From the NCBI GenBank assembly GCA_937889015.1, contig CALARR010000070.1, positions 18,027-82,026 of the forward strand: a stretch of DNA of 64,000 nt, in the 5' to 3' direction. Made by a program: the position numbers and the translations under genes. Origin of the DNA: an uncultured Planctomycetales bacterium. Its GTDB lineage: Bacteria > Planctomycetota > Planctomycetia > Pirellulales > Thermoguttaceae. The notes beneath the pieces are model-generated. The model did no database searches. It saw nothing but the letters and a program-made list of their open reading frames with translations, and was not told the origin of the DNA. How positions within the stretch are numbered: position 1 is the first letter of the stretch; each line of letters opens with the position of its first letter. Of the stretch, positions 50,602 to 60,055 are shown in pieces.

Positions 50602-53586
50602 ATGAAGTCCATCCTCCACGTTGTTTCGATCGGCTGGGCGGGGCTGGCGGCCTTGGCGCTGGCGAGCGTGGGCGTCCCCGCAGCGCACGCCGCGTCGCCG
50701 AAGTCGCTGTGGGAGAGCCGGGAGATCCGGGGTGGCTTGTGCGTGCACATCGGCACGGGCGCCTTGACCTTGGCCCTGGATACGGCGCGCGGCGGCCGCT
50801 TCCTGGTCCAGGTGTTCGAGTCCGATCCCAAGCAGATCGCGCAGGCTGTCGCCAAGCTCCGCAGGGAAGGCCGCGCGGGATTGGTGAACGTGGACTCCTG
50901 GGACGGCCAACGGCTGCCTTTGGCCGAGAACCTGGTGAACATCCTCGTGGTCAACGCTCCGGATCAGGCCCCGCCGCTGGCCGAGATGGCGCGTGTGCTC
51001 CGGCCTGACGGGCTGTGGATCGCGCCCTCCGCTGCAGCCGCTTCTCCGGCGATTCAAGCCGCCGGCCTGGAACCCCTGGAAGCCCCGGCCGAGTGGATCG
51101 CCGCGCGAAAGCCTTGGCCCGCGCAGATGGACACCTGGACTCACGCGCGTCATGCGGCCGACGGCAACGCCGTGTCCGGCGACAGCCTGGTCGAGCCGCC
51201 GCGCCAGGTGCGCTGGCTGCAGCATGCCGCGCGGGAGAACAGCCGGATGGTGACCGACGCCGGGCGGTGCTTTTACGCCGATATCCTCGCACGCGATGCC
51301 TTCAACGGCTTGCGTCTCTGGAACGAGGAGATCCAATCGCCACGCAACGCCCCGCCGCCGGTCGTCGCCGGCCAGCGGGTCTTTGCTCTGGTGGGCACAA
51401 AGCTGGTGGCCCTGGATGCGGCCAGCGGCAAGATCGTGCAGGAGTACCCCGAGGCAGGCACGCCCCGCGAGTTTGCGCACTGTGCGGGCCGCCTGGTTGC
51501 CGTGGACAAAGATGGGGTCTGCGCGCTCGACGTGGCCTCGGGCCGGCTGCTGTGGCGGCATGCGGCTTCCGAACCGCAGTGCGTGGTGGTCGGTGACGGG
51601 GCCGTGTACTTGCTGGAAGGAATGACGCGCCGCGGCGAAAAATGCGTGGCTCTCTCCCTGGACCTGGAATCCGGTGCCGTGCGCTGGCGCGGCGACGATT
51701 GGCCCTGGGCCGAGAAGGTACGACGGTGCGTCTGCCACCGCGGACTGGTGGCCTACGAGGTCTCGACCCTCAACAACGACTCGCCCGGCAACGTGCTCTA
51801 CGTCGTCGACAGTGCCGAAGGCCGCCTGCTGTGGAGCCGCGAGTTCTTGCCGGGCATGAACCATGCCAAGCAGGCGCGCGCCATGTTCGTCGAAGACCTG
51901 CTGTGGGTCCTGGAGAAGAAACAGTGCGTGGCCCTCGATCCGCGCAGCGGCCAGGAGCAGCGCCGATACCCGGCCGGCTATTGCCACTGCTTCCCGCCGG
52001 TGGCCACGTCGCGCTACATGCTGGCGGGCGAAATGGAGTTGACCGATCTGGCCACGGGACACCTCGATGCCCAACGGATCACCAAGGGGGCCTGCGGACG
52101 CGATGCGGGCTGGGTGCCGGCCAACGGATTGATCTACGTCTTTCCCAAGCATTGCGTGTGCTGGCCCATGCTCCGCGGCTACGCCGCCATGGCCCCCGCC
52201 TTGACCCAAGGCGCGGCCGACAAGCCCACCGCGGAACTGCACTTCCCGCTGCAGCACGGCACCGCCAAAGCGCCGGCCGCCGTACAAAGCAGCAGCGCAC
52301 GCAGCGGCAAGAGTTCGTGGCCCTGCTATCGCCAGAATGCCTGGCGCAGCGGCAGCACGCCGGCCAGGCTGCCCGAGCGGCTGACCGAAGCCTGGTCCGC
52401 CAACCTGGGCGACTGGCCCGAGGGACCGATCGCCGACGACTGGCGCGAGAACCCCTTTGTGCGCGGCCCAGTGACGGCGCCCGTGGTGGCCGACGGGCGC
52501 GTGATCGTGGCGCGCCCCGACGCCCATGAGGTCGTGGCCCTGCGCTTGCTGGACGGACGTGTGCAGTGGCGTGTGACGGTCAACGGACGCGTCGACACCG
52601 CCCCCACGCTCCACAACGGCCTGTGCCTGTTCGGCACCAAGACCGGATGGGTGTATTGCCTGCGCGCCGACGACGGGAACCTGGTCTGGCGTCTGCGCGC
52701 CGCTCCGGCCGACGACCAGATCATGGCCTACGGCCAGTTGGAGTCGCCTTGGCCCGTGCCGGGAAGCGTCCTGGTCGTCGACGGTCTGGCCTACTTCGCC
52801 GCCGGCCGGCAATCGCTGGCCGAAGGCGGAATCCTGGTGTTCGCCGTCGAGCCGCAATCGGGCACAATCCGCTGGGTGCAACGCATCGACAGCGTGCCCC
52901 AGACCAACTTCTACGCCAGCAATGCCCTGGAGTTCGACAACTTCGACCTGCTGTTTCGCGAAAACGACCAGATCGCCATGTCGCGGTGGGTCCTGGACCG
53001 CGCTGCGGGCCAGGTGAAGTGCAAGGACAAGGAAGAGTTCGTGCGTCTGGACACGGGCCATGGCGGCGTGGCGGTGCCGCGCGGCTGCTGGAGCTATGCC
53101 CCCCGCCATCAGTCGCGGCACGGCACGCATCAGGCAACGCGTGCGCCGATCGTGTTCTGCGAGAACATGGCCTTGGGCTGCTCGGAGGATCGCCGCAGCG
53201 TGTATCGCCGCGATTTCGCCTTCCCCGACGAGAAATTCGAGCTGACGTGGCTTACCGGTTGGGCCGCCAGCGAGCGTTATCGCAACAAGCAAAGCGAAAT
53301 CTGGCCCACCGATCGCCTGGCCGCCAAGGCCAACTGGTCCCAGGTGCTGTTCGACAAGTCTCAACCCAAGCAAAGCGTGACCGCAATGCTCCTGGCCGGC
53401 GATCGGTTGTACCTGGCCGGCGCGGAGGGGGGCCTGACGGTCCTGGCGATCGAGGACGGCAGCCTGGTTCGCCGCATCGACCTGCCGCCGCCCATCTGGG
53501 ATGGGATGGCGGCTGCCGAAGACCGCCTGCTGGTCACGACCCGTGACGGCCACCTCGTGTGCCTGAAGGGGGCCAAAGGGCGGTAA
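50602..53586 (+). CDS. Exported PQQ-type beta-propeller with methyltransferase-like N-domain
   Basis: 994 residues. AAGGAG precedes the ATG, and a signal peptide (WAGLAALALASVGVPAAHA) follows. Residues about 35-150 resemble a class I SAM-methyltransferase fold (GGLCVHIGTGALTLALD, VFESDPKQIAQAVAKLR, LPLAENLVNILVV, MARVLRPDGLWI), but the Gly-rich SAM loop is HIGTGA rather than GxGxG, so activity is doubtful. Two propeller sections follow, with PQQ-repeat signatures (LVALDAASGKIVQEY, LDVASGRLLWRHA, LRLLDGRVQWRV, LRADDGNLVWRL). The pairing of a methyltransferase-like head with a propeller looks like a planctomycete exported family. No cofactor-ligand set typical of alcohol dehydrogenases was seen. 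Confidence 0.85.
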   Translation: MKSILHVVSIGWAGLAALALASVGVPAAHAASPKSLWESREIRGGLCVHIGTGALTLALDTARGGRFLVQVFESDPKQIAQAVAKLRREGRAGLVNVDSWDGQRLPLAENLVNILVVNAPDQAPPLAEMARVLRPDGLWIAPSAAAASPAIQAAGLEPLEAPAEWIAARKPWPAQMDTWTHARHAADGNAVSGDSLVEPPRQVRWLQHAARENSRMVTDAGRCFYADILARDAFNGLRLWNEEIQSPRNAPPPVVAGQRVFALVGTKLVALDAASGKIVQEYPEAGTPREFAHCAGRLVAVDKDGVCALDVASGRLLWRHAASEPQCVVVGDGAVYLLEGMTRRGEKCVALSLDLESGAVRWRGDDWPWAEKVRRCVCHRGLVAYEVSTLNNDSPGNVLYVVDSAEGRLLWSREFLPGMNHAKQARAMFVEDLLWVLEKKQCVALDPRSGQEQRRYPAGYCHCFPPVATSRYMLAGEMELTDLATGHLDAQRITKGACGRDAGWVPANGLIYVFPKHCVCWPMLRGYAAMAPALTQGAADKPTAELHFPLQHGTAKAPAAVQSSSARSGKSSWPCYRQNAWRSGSTPARLPERLTEAWSANLGDWPEGPIADDWRENPFVRGPVTAPVVADGRVIVARPDAHEVVALRLLDGRVQWRVTVNGRVDTAPTLHNGLCLFGTKTGWVYCLRADDGNLVWRLRAAPADDQIMAYGQLESPWPVPGSVLVVDGLAYFAAGRQSLAEGGILVFAVEPQSGTIRWVQRIDSVPQTNFYASNALEFDNFDLLFRENDQIAMSRWVLDRAAGQVKCKDKEEFVRLDTGHGGVAVPRGCWSYAPRHQSRHGTHQATRAPIVFCENMALGCSEDRRSVYRRDFAFPDEKFELTWLTGWAASERYRNKQSEIWPTDRLAAKANWSQVLFDKSQPKQSVTAMLLAGDRLYLAGAEGGLTVLAIEDGSLVRRIDLPPPIWDGMAAAEDRLLVTTRDGHLVCLKGAKGR

Positions 53587-53640
53587 CCCGGATGATTCAT
53601 GGCCCAGGATGTGTTGGTGCAGAGTGCGTCATGGAAGCCC

Positions 53641-53687
53641 GAAGCGCAAGCGAGGGTAACCCACGACTCTGCCTTCGCTTGCGCTTC
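53641..53687 (+). repeat. Second dispersed repeat (GAAGCGCAAGCG type) after the PQQ gene
   Basis: GAAGCGCAAGCGAGGG pairs with CCTTCGCTTGCGCTTC with one mismatch over 16 bases; the loop is 15 bases. It is the same element as at 39343-39393. It sits about 55 bases after the stop and could act in termination. Confidence 0.7.
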
Positions 53688-53772
53688 AGGCTTCAATAGT
53701 GGCATGAATAAGCCGGGCTAACACTCCATCCGCTGTCTTACAACCACGATTCGTATTCTGGAAGGTGACCGC

Positions 53773-56094
53773 ATGCGGTTCTTTCTGTTCTGGCTGGCGA
53801 TGGCAACCATCTCTGCGGCCGACGTGTTGGCCGTGCCCTTCAGCGTGCATAACCCCGGCTCCGCCGCGCGCCGCGAAGTCGTCTGCCTCTCCCTGCCCGT
53901 CGCCCCGGGAGTGATTCCCGGCGACCTGCCCCAGACCGTCACCGTGCAGGGCCAAACCCTCCCCGCCCAAGCCGCGGTCATCACCCGGCATCCGGATCAG
54001 TCGGCGAGGCGCGTGCTGGTCTGTTTTCCGGTCGAACTGGCGCCGGGCCAGCGCTTGGAAGGGGATTACGCATCGGCCGGCGCGCGAGCGAAGTCACCAC
54101 CAGCGAGTTCGCCTCGTGCGATGCTCCAGGACAATTGCCTGCAGACCCAGGCCTATCAGGTGCAGATCCAAGGCGATCGGCTGCAGATCGTCAAGTCAGC
54201 CGATCGCGCGCCCCTGGCGACCCTGAAGGCCTTCGGCCCGGAATTGACCGATCCACAGCCGGCGACGAGCGAGGTCCTGTACCACGGCCCGTGCTTCGTT
54301 TGGCTTCGCTGGCGCCAGCAGGGCACCAGTTTCGCACGCGAGGTGGACATCCAGGCCGACCAATTCGGTCGCCTGACGGTCACCCAACGCCTGCAGAGTC
54401 GTCTGGGCCAGAATGCCTGGACGCCGGACTTCGGTTTCGAGTTCTCGGCGGCCAGCGCCGACGCCCCTGCCGGAAAGCCCGTGCACTTCCTCGGCCTGGA
54501 TGCGCGATCCAAGTTCGCCGACCATCCCGAGCTGCTAATTGGAGCGAAGCTGGCCGATGCGACGACGGTGGCCTTGGCCAACCCCTTGGCCCTGCGCCAG
54601 CATCGCGGAACGCTCGAACTGCGCCGCCAAGGCGCGGGGGTCCACATCCGCTTCGGTCGGCTGGAGCCCGTGACCAAGGAAAATGACCAGCTCATGATCC
54701 AGGATGGACAGTGGCGCGTGGCGCAGGTCATGATCGCACCAGGCAAGGCCGCGGACCTGGCCGCGGCCATCGACGAGCCCACGCGCGCTTGTGCCCATTG
54801 GACCGCCTACGACGCCGTGTACCACACCGGGGCGCCAGCGGAGCCCAAGAATCCGCTCCTGCGATCGTTGGCCGATCGGTACATCCAGTACTTGCAGCGG
54901 ATCTCCATCGACGGCGACGACTGGGGCAACATGACCTCCTACGACCCCGTGACGGACAAGGCCCCCATCAACAGCATGGTCCGCTACAACCATTGCCAGT
55001 ACGTGTGGGAGGACTATTTCCGCTCGGGCGATCCGCGGCTGCTGCGGATCGCGCGCGATTGGTCGGAGAACTACCGCAACCTGTCGGTGTATTGGGGCCG
55101 GCTCGAGCGGTACTTCGGTGGCAGCCGGCGCGGACGCGCCTACCGCGATGATCCGAAGAAGGGCGCCGGCCCCGGATCGTACATGGTCCGCTTCGAATAT
55201 ACGTCCGACTACGTCACCAAAGGCTATCACAACTTCTGGCTGGCCTATGAAGAGACCGGCGACCCGCGATTCAAAGAGGCGGCCGAAGTGCAAGCCAGGT
55301 GGTCCGCGGCCAATGTCCATACCGATCGCGGCGAGATGCGCAACGTGGGCATGATCGCCGATTTCGCCAAGCTCTACAGCTACACGGGCCAGCCGTCCTA
55401 CCTCGAGCAGGCCAATCGCCTGTGGCGCGAGTTCCAGACCAAGCAGATGCCTGACTTGATGTTCACCCAGAGCGGCAAGCCGGCCACGGGCAACGATCTG
55501 TACATTTTTGACGATGCCCAGGGCTACAAGCATCCCTTCTACAAGGCGTATATCACGCAATACGCCACCAATGCCTTGCCACGACTCCTGAAACATCAGC
55601 CCGACGATCAGCGTCTGCGCGCGACGATCCTCGCCTGCAACGACTGGATGGCCAGCGTGCAGACGGCCGGCGGCGGCTGGAGCTACCCGGGGCCGACCAG
55701 CGCCGGCATGCGCTGGAATATCGAGTACTGCCACGGCCTGGGCCTGGCCTGCGCCATCGAGCCCAAGCCGGCCTATCTGAATGCAGTGCAACGCACGCTG
55801 CGCGCCATCGTCGGGCTCTTCCAAGAACACGATATCATTCCCGCCCGGCTCGATGGTTGGGAGCAGCAACTGGGCGTCCCGCTCACCGCTACGACGTACC
55901 GCCTGGGCACGGACCGCGATCGCTCCAAGGACTATACGCACGGCCGGATCAAGTTCGAGGCCGTGCCGGACGACACGGTGTACTTCCAAGTGGTGCTCCG
56001 CGACTATCTCCGCCATCGCAGCGAAGATTCGCTGTTCCAGCCCGATGCAACGCTGGAGCAGATGCGCAAGCTGCCCAGAGCGGGCAAGCCGTAG
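53773..56094 (+). CDS. Exported PcRGLX/YetA-like (exo-rhamnogalacturonan-lyase-type) protein
   Basis: 773 residues. A signal peptide (FFLFWLAMATISAADVLA) precedes PFSVHNPGSAARREVVCLSL and VAPGVIPGDLPQTVTVQGQT, which match the RIFT-barrel N-domain of YetA/PcRGLX proteins. A beta-sandwich middle follows, then an alpha/alpha toroid (VWEDYFRSGDPRLLRIARDW, FWLAYEETGDPRFKEAAE, KLYSYTGQPSYLEQANRL). Such proteins process rhamnogalacturonan or other uronic-acid polysaccharides. The catalytic residues cannot be assigned without a structure. It probably acts outside the cytoplasm. It ends 69 bases from the convergent HzsA-related gene. Confidence 0.65.
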   Translation: MRFFLFWLAMATISAADVLAVPFSVHNPGSAARREVVCLSLPVAPGVIPGDLPQTVTVQGQTLPAQAAVITRHPDQSARRVLVCFPVELAPGQRLEGDYASAGARAKSPPASSPRAMLQDNCLQTQAYQVQIQGDRLQIVKSADRAPLATLKAFGPELTDPQPATSEVLYHGPCFVWLRWRQQGTSFAREVDIQADQFGRLTVTQRLQSRLGQNAWTPDFGFEFSAASADAPAGKPVHFLGLDARSKFADHPELLIGAKLADATTVALANPLALRQHRGTLELRRQGAGVHIRFGRLEPVTKENDQLMIQDGQWRVAQVMIAPGKAADLAAAIDEPTRACAHWTAYDAVYHTGAPAEPKNPLLRSLADRYIQYLQRISIDGDDWGNMTSYDPVTDKAPINSMVRYNHCQYVWEDYFRSGDPRLLRIARDWSENYRNLSVYWGRLERYFGGSRRGRAYRDDPKKGAGPGSYMVRFEYTSDYVTKGYHNFWLAYEETGDPRFKEAAEVQARWSAANVHTDRGEMRNVGMIADFAKLYSYTGQPSYLEQANRLWREFQTKQMPDLMFTQSGKPATGNDLYIFDDAQGYKHPFYKAYITQYATNALPRLLKHQPDDQRLRATILACNDWMASVQTAGGGWSYPGPTSAGMRWNIEYCHGLGLACAIEPKPAYLNAVQRTLRAIVGLFQEHDIIPARLDGWEQQLGVPLTATTYRLGTDRDRSKDYTHGRIKFEAVPDDTVYFQVVLRDYLRHRSEDSLFQPDATLEQMRKLPRAGKP

Positions 56095-56163
56095 TGCGAT
56101 AGACGCGTCTGCGGCCTGCTTGGGCCATCTCACCGCAGCGGTACCGTGTTCAGTCCCCGGCGA

Positions 56164-59100
56164 TCACTGCCGCCCCAGCAGGTTCACCGCATGCACCGTG
56201 CGTGTGCGCTCTTCGATCTCCGCCGGCAGGGTCCCCTTGAACCAGGCCTTGGCGCGGTAGGCGAACTCGTCGCCGCTGGGCAGCATCTTCAGCGGCGCAA
56301 AGTGCGCGGCCAGCGGATTGCTCAATCGCGGCGTGCTGTGCGGCTCTTCGTGGCAGCCGGCACACGACTTGGTCTCGCCCGGCCGCACCGAGATCCAGGT
56401 GAGCTGGTTGCCCAGCACGCGGCGGTCGCTGTCCAGCACTTGCAAGTGCACCAGCCGGTCGGCCGGCAGCTCGGCGAAAAACGATCCATCGGACGCCAAG
56501 GGCGCGGTGCCCAACACGCGCGCGAAAGTCCCCCCGTGGTTCTTCCATACCGGCTGGGGACTGGTGTGGGTCAGGTGCCGGCCCACCATCGGCACTCCCT
56601 CGATCAGACGCACCAGCCGCCCCCGGCTGCGAACCTCGGCCTCCTGCGTATGAAACACGCTGGCGCAGAGGAACCGCCCGCTGTAGGCCTGGCGCTGAGC
56701 CTGCGCCGGCAGCACGGGAGGCTGCGCTCGGGGCATGATCGGTCGCGCCTCATAGTCGGCCTTGCGCGGATCGTTGTAGATCAGTTCCAGCCGCCCCGTC
56801 TCCGGCCAGAAGCGATACAGAGCCAGGTCGATCTGTTCGCGATCGAGGGTCTTCTCCGTGGCCGCGCACAGCAGGCTCCCGTCCGGCAGCGGCCAGGGCG
56901 TGGTGTAGGCGCGCGTCTTGTAGTCGGGCATGATCAGCGTTTCGCGGTCGCGCCGCGGGCCGATGAGCGTCAGGCCCCCCTGCGTCGCCACCACGATGTT
57001 TCGCGCGTCCGGCATGGCCTGGGGCTGCGTGATCCGCAGCACGCGGTGCGTGAGCGGCGATTCCTGGCCGTCGTCCGGCCCCTTCGGGCCGTGGTCCAAA
57101 GCGCGCCAGAAGGTCCGCCGCTCCGGCCCATACAGGACCACGTCCTGCGTGCCGTCGGGATGCATGGCGTGCAGCGTCAGCTCGGTCTTGTTGCGCGAAT
57201 AGAAGACTTCCAGGCGGCTGAACACGATCCGCCCGTCAGACAGCACCGCCGGCTCGTTGTCGCGGCCGATGTTCGTGGCGATCGGGTGCAGATCGCTGCC
57301 GTCGGCGTTCATCACGTACAAGGCCGTGCAGGGATAGCCGTGGTACTCGTCGCGAATGCCGCTGCGGCTGCTGGCCAGCACGATCCGCCCATCCGGCAAC
57401 CAGGCCGGGCCCACGTGATGATAGGGGCCCCGGGTCAACTGCTTCAGGTCTGATCCATCGACGTTCACCTGCCACACCTGCCACCACTGGTTGTCGGCCT
57501 CGCGGCGCGTGAAGAGCACGGTGCGCCCGTCCCACGAGACGTCCGGCTCGCCGACATAGCCGTCGCGGAATTGCGTCAGGGGTCGGACCTTGCCGCCGCC
57601 CTGGCGCGGCTCGAACACCAACAGGTTCTCGCCCGGCCGATAGGAAGGCCCCTCGTCGGTGACCGCGTAGGTCTGCCGCCAGGGATCGGCCTGCTCGGGC
57701 GGGATCGTCTGCCACGTGGTCGGCAGGATGTTGTTCCCTTGCACAAAGACCATCGCCGGCAGTTCGCAGGGAACGCCGCTTGGGGCGCAAGCCCCTTGGC
57801 GATCCTGGTCCGCGGAGTTGCCGGCGGCGCGCTCGATCGGTCGGGAGGCGGGCCGCTGGTCCTGACGCTGCTCGTTGATCGCGACGCCGCGGACCCACAA
57901 CGAGTCGCGCGCCACATTCCGCACGCTGAGGAAATCGTGCCCCAGCGCAGCCTGGCGCAGGGCGTCGAGTGCGTCGGGAGTGGCCAGATCGCCCAACGCA
58001 TCGGCCGCCGCGCGACGGACCTCCAGCACCGACCGCTCGTCGTTCAGGATCCTGGCCAGCAGCGGCACGTGCCGACGATCTCCTTTCAGGCCCAACACGC
58101 GCACCAAGGCCTCGCGCCAACGCGGCGAGGGATCGTTGTACTCCTCTTCCTTGAACGCGCTGCTGTAGCCAAAATCGGCTTCGGCCTTGGCCTGCGCCAG
58201 GATTTCGGCCACGGCATTCGCCGCCCGGATGTCGCCCACCCAGGCCAGGGCCTTGGCCGCGTTGAGCCGCACCCAGCCGTCGTCGTGGTGCAACAAGGCC
58301 AGCAGCCGCGGCGAGTCCTGGGTCTCGGCCAGGGCCGGCAGCCAGGTCGCGATCCGTGCCGGCGGCAGCTTGGGCCACGACAGCTTCTCGTCGGCCGGCG
58401 ACTTGCGTGCCTGACCGAGTTGCTCAAATCCGTATTCCAGCGCTTCGCGCCGCGCACGGCCGGCGTCGATCAAGTGCCGCGTCAGCAGGTGCCCGACCTC
58501 CGGCTGATAGAGCACAAACGTATCGTGATCGCCCGGCAGATTGGCCATCAGTTGCGGGGCCAGGCGGCGCAAGGCGTGCCGGTCTTCAGCCTGGTTCAGC
58601 GGCAGGCGGCACAGGGCGTAGGCGATCCAGTAGGGCGTTTCCAGCATCCGGTCCTCGGAGGGAAACTTCATGTTGTCGTCGGCCGGCACGTCGGGAGGGT
58701 TCTTGCCGTCCAGCGTCTTGGCGTACCGCGGATAAGCGGCGATCAAGGCCGGCGCCGCGCGCGCGTCGCCGAAATCCCCCAAGGCCTCGGCCGCGGCCCG
58801 AGCCCACATCCGACTGTCGAGCAGGTGAATCAGGAACTCGAACCCCGCCTCCTCGCGCAGCCGCCCCAGGGCTCGAATGCCGGCGCGCGTCGCCGGGCGC
58901 AGCTCCTTCTCGGCAGAGGGACTCTCGCCCAGCACGGCCAGCACGCGCTCGGTGGCCCCCGCGCCACCCAAGGCCCCGAGGGCGCGCAAGCCGCGCTCCA
59001 GCCGCCAGGCCAGTGCCGAGTCGGACGTGGGACGCGGACCGGGCAACAACGACGTCCCTTCCGGACCAAAGATTTCGATCTCGAAAAAGGTGGTCGGGTA

Positions 59101-59955
59101 CAGCTTCTTCTGCGAACCGTGGCTCGTGATGCGAATGAACCGCGCGCTGCGTGGAGCGAAGTCCATCTCCAGGCGCACCGGGCTTTCGTCGCGCTGCCGC
59201 AACACGCGGGCAAACTTCCGCCCGTCCGTGCTCGTCGACAACTCATAGTCGGTCATGCAGTAGCCGCGCCCGTACTGGTGCACGACCACGCGCGTGACCT
59301 CCATCGGGCGCCCCAGATCGACTTCGCACCACTGCGGCAAGGGCACATTCTTCGTCTGCCAGTACTGGGGGCCAATCTGGCCGTCGACCAGCACGTCGGT
59401 TGGACCGCGATAGGTGGTGCTGGCCGCCACGGTGACCGGCGGCCCTTGCGGTGCGGCCCCTTCCAGCAGTTGCAGAACCTCGTCCGGCGCGCGATCGGCC
59501 GGCACGCGAGCCCACCAGTCGCGCCATGCTTGGGCCTGAGATGTGCGTTCCTCGGGCACAGCCAGCGCGTTGAAGGCGAACTCCATGCCGGTCAGGTTGG
59601 TCAATGCCACGTGCGCCGCCTGGCGCGCGAGCCAATCCCGGTCGTCCAGGGCCAGCAGCAAGGCGGCCACCGCTTTCCGGCCGCCGCACCAACCCAGGGC
59701 CATGGCCGCCTGGCGTCGCACCTCGGCCGAAGCATCCTGCAGGCGCGCGATCAGGGCTTCTTCGGCCGCATGGGCGCGCAAGTAGCCCAGCGACTCTGCC
59801 GCCCCGGCTCGCCGTGCCCCGTCTTCGCTGGCCAAGAGGGCCAGTTGCTGCGCGACCTGTTGCTGATAGGGGCCGACAGCCTTCTCGGCCGCCCCTGCCA
59901 CCGCGGCTACAAGCACCACCCCGGGCAAACCAGCCAACAGGCTTCGGCAGAACAT
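56164..59955 (-). CDS. Exported HEAT/discoidin/propeller protein with CxxCH (HzsA-related)
   Basis: 1263 residues from ATG 59955, where CCAGGAGC gives a good Shine-Dalgarno; the frame opens at 60030. A signal peptide (SLLAGLPGVVLVAAVAGAA) is followed by HEAT repeats (ARRAGAAESLGYLRAHAAEE), an F5/8-type discoidin domain (VDGQIGPQYWQTKNV, SARFIRITSHGS, FFEIEIFG), further HEAT repeats, then a TolB-like propeller (EPDVSWDGRTVLFTRR, GPAWLPDGRIVLASS). Last comes a C-terminal region with CAGCHE, a c-type heme-binding motif. The propeller plus CxxCH end resembles the hydrazine synthase alpha subunit family. It binds heme if cytochrome c maturation is present. Its reaction is unknown. Confidence 0.8.
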   Translation of the reverse strand: MFCRSLLAGLPGVVLVAAVAGAAEKAVGPYQQQVAQQLALLASEDGARRAGAAESLGYLRAHAAEEALIARLQDASAEVRRQAAMALGWCGGRKAVAALLLALDDRDWLARQAAHVALTNLTGMEFAFNALAVPEERTSQAQAWRDWWARVPADRAPDEVLQLLEGAAPQGPPVTVAASTTYRGPTDVLVDGQIGPQYWQTKNVPLPQWCEVDLGRPMEVTRVVVHQYGRGYCMTDYELSTSTDGRKFARVLRQRDESPVRLEMDFAPRSARFIRITSHGSQKKLYPTTFFEIEIFGPEGTSLLPGPRPTSDSALAWRLERGLRALGALGGAGATERVLAVLGESPSAEKELRPATRAGIRALGRLREEAGFEFLIHLLDSRMWARAAAEALGDFGDARAAPALIAAYPRYAKTLDGKNPPDVPADDNMKFPSEDRMLETPYWIAYALCRLPLNQAEDRHALRRLAPQLMANLPGDHDTFVLYQPEVGHLLTRHLIDAGRARREALEYGFEQLGQARKSPADEKLSWPKLPPARIATWLPALAETQDSPRLLALLHHDDGWVRLNAAKALAWVGDIRAANAVAEILAQAKAEADFGYSSAFKEEEYNDPSPRWREALVRVLGLKGDRRHVPLLARILNDERSVLEVRRAAADALGDLATPDALDALRQAALGHDFLSVRNVARDSLWVRGVAINEQRQDQRPASRPIERAAGNSADQDRQGACAPSGVPCELPAMVFVQGNNILPTTWQTIPPEQADPWRQTYAVTDEGPSYRPGENLLVFEPRQGGGKVRPLTQFRDGYVGEPDVSWDGRTVLFTRREADNQWWQVWQVNVDGSDLKQLTRGPYHHVGPAWLPDGRIVLASSRSGIRDEYHGYPCTALYVMNADGSDLHPIATNIGRDNEPAVLSDGRIVFSRLEVFYSRNKTELTLHAMHPDGTQDVVLYGPERRTFWRALDHGPKGPDDGQESPLTHRVLRITQPQAMPDARNIVVATQGGLTLIGPRRDRETLIMPDYKTRAYTTPWPLPDGSLLCAATEKTLDREQIDLALYRFWPETGRLELIYNDPRKADYEARPIMPRAQPPVLPAQAQRQAYSGRFLCASVFHTQEAEVRSRGRLVRLIEGVPMVGRHLTHTSPQPVWKNHGGTFARVLGTAPLASDGSFFAELPADRLVHLQVLDSDRRVLGNQLTWISVRPGETKSCAGCHEEPHSTPRLSNPLAAHFAPLKMLPSGDEFAYRAKAWFKGTLPAEIEERTRTVHAVNLLGRQ

Positions 59956-60055
59956 CGTCCAGGCTCCTGGCCCTTGGAAAGAGCGCGTCACGTTCCTTTT
60001 GAGCATAACCCCCGCCCCCCGGCCATGCAACGCGCAGCACGCCGAAGCACGCCTC

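Noticed and set aside
50242..53553. 1103-codon open frame antisense to ettA and the PQQ gene
   Set aside because: It spans two convincing plus-strand genes; the composition (Arg/Gly/His/Ala) is typical of a shadow frame.
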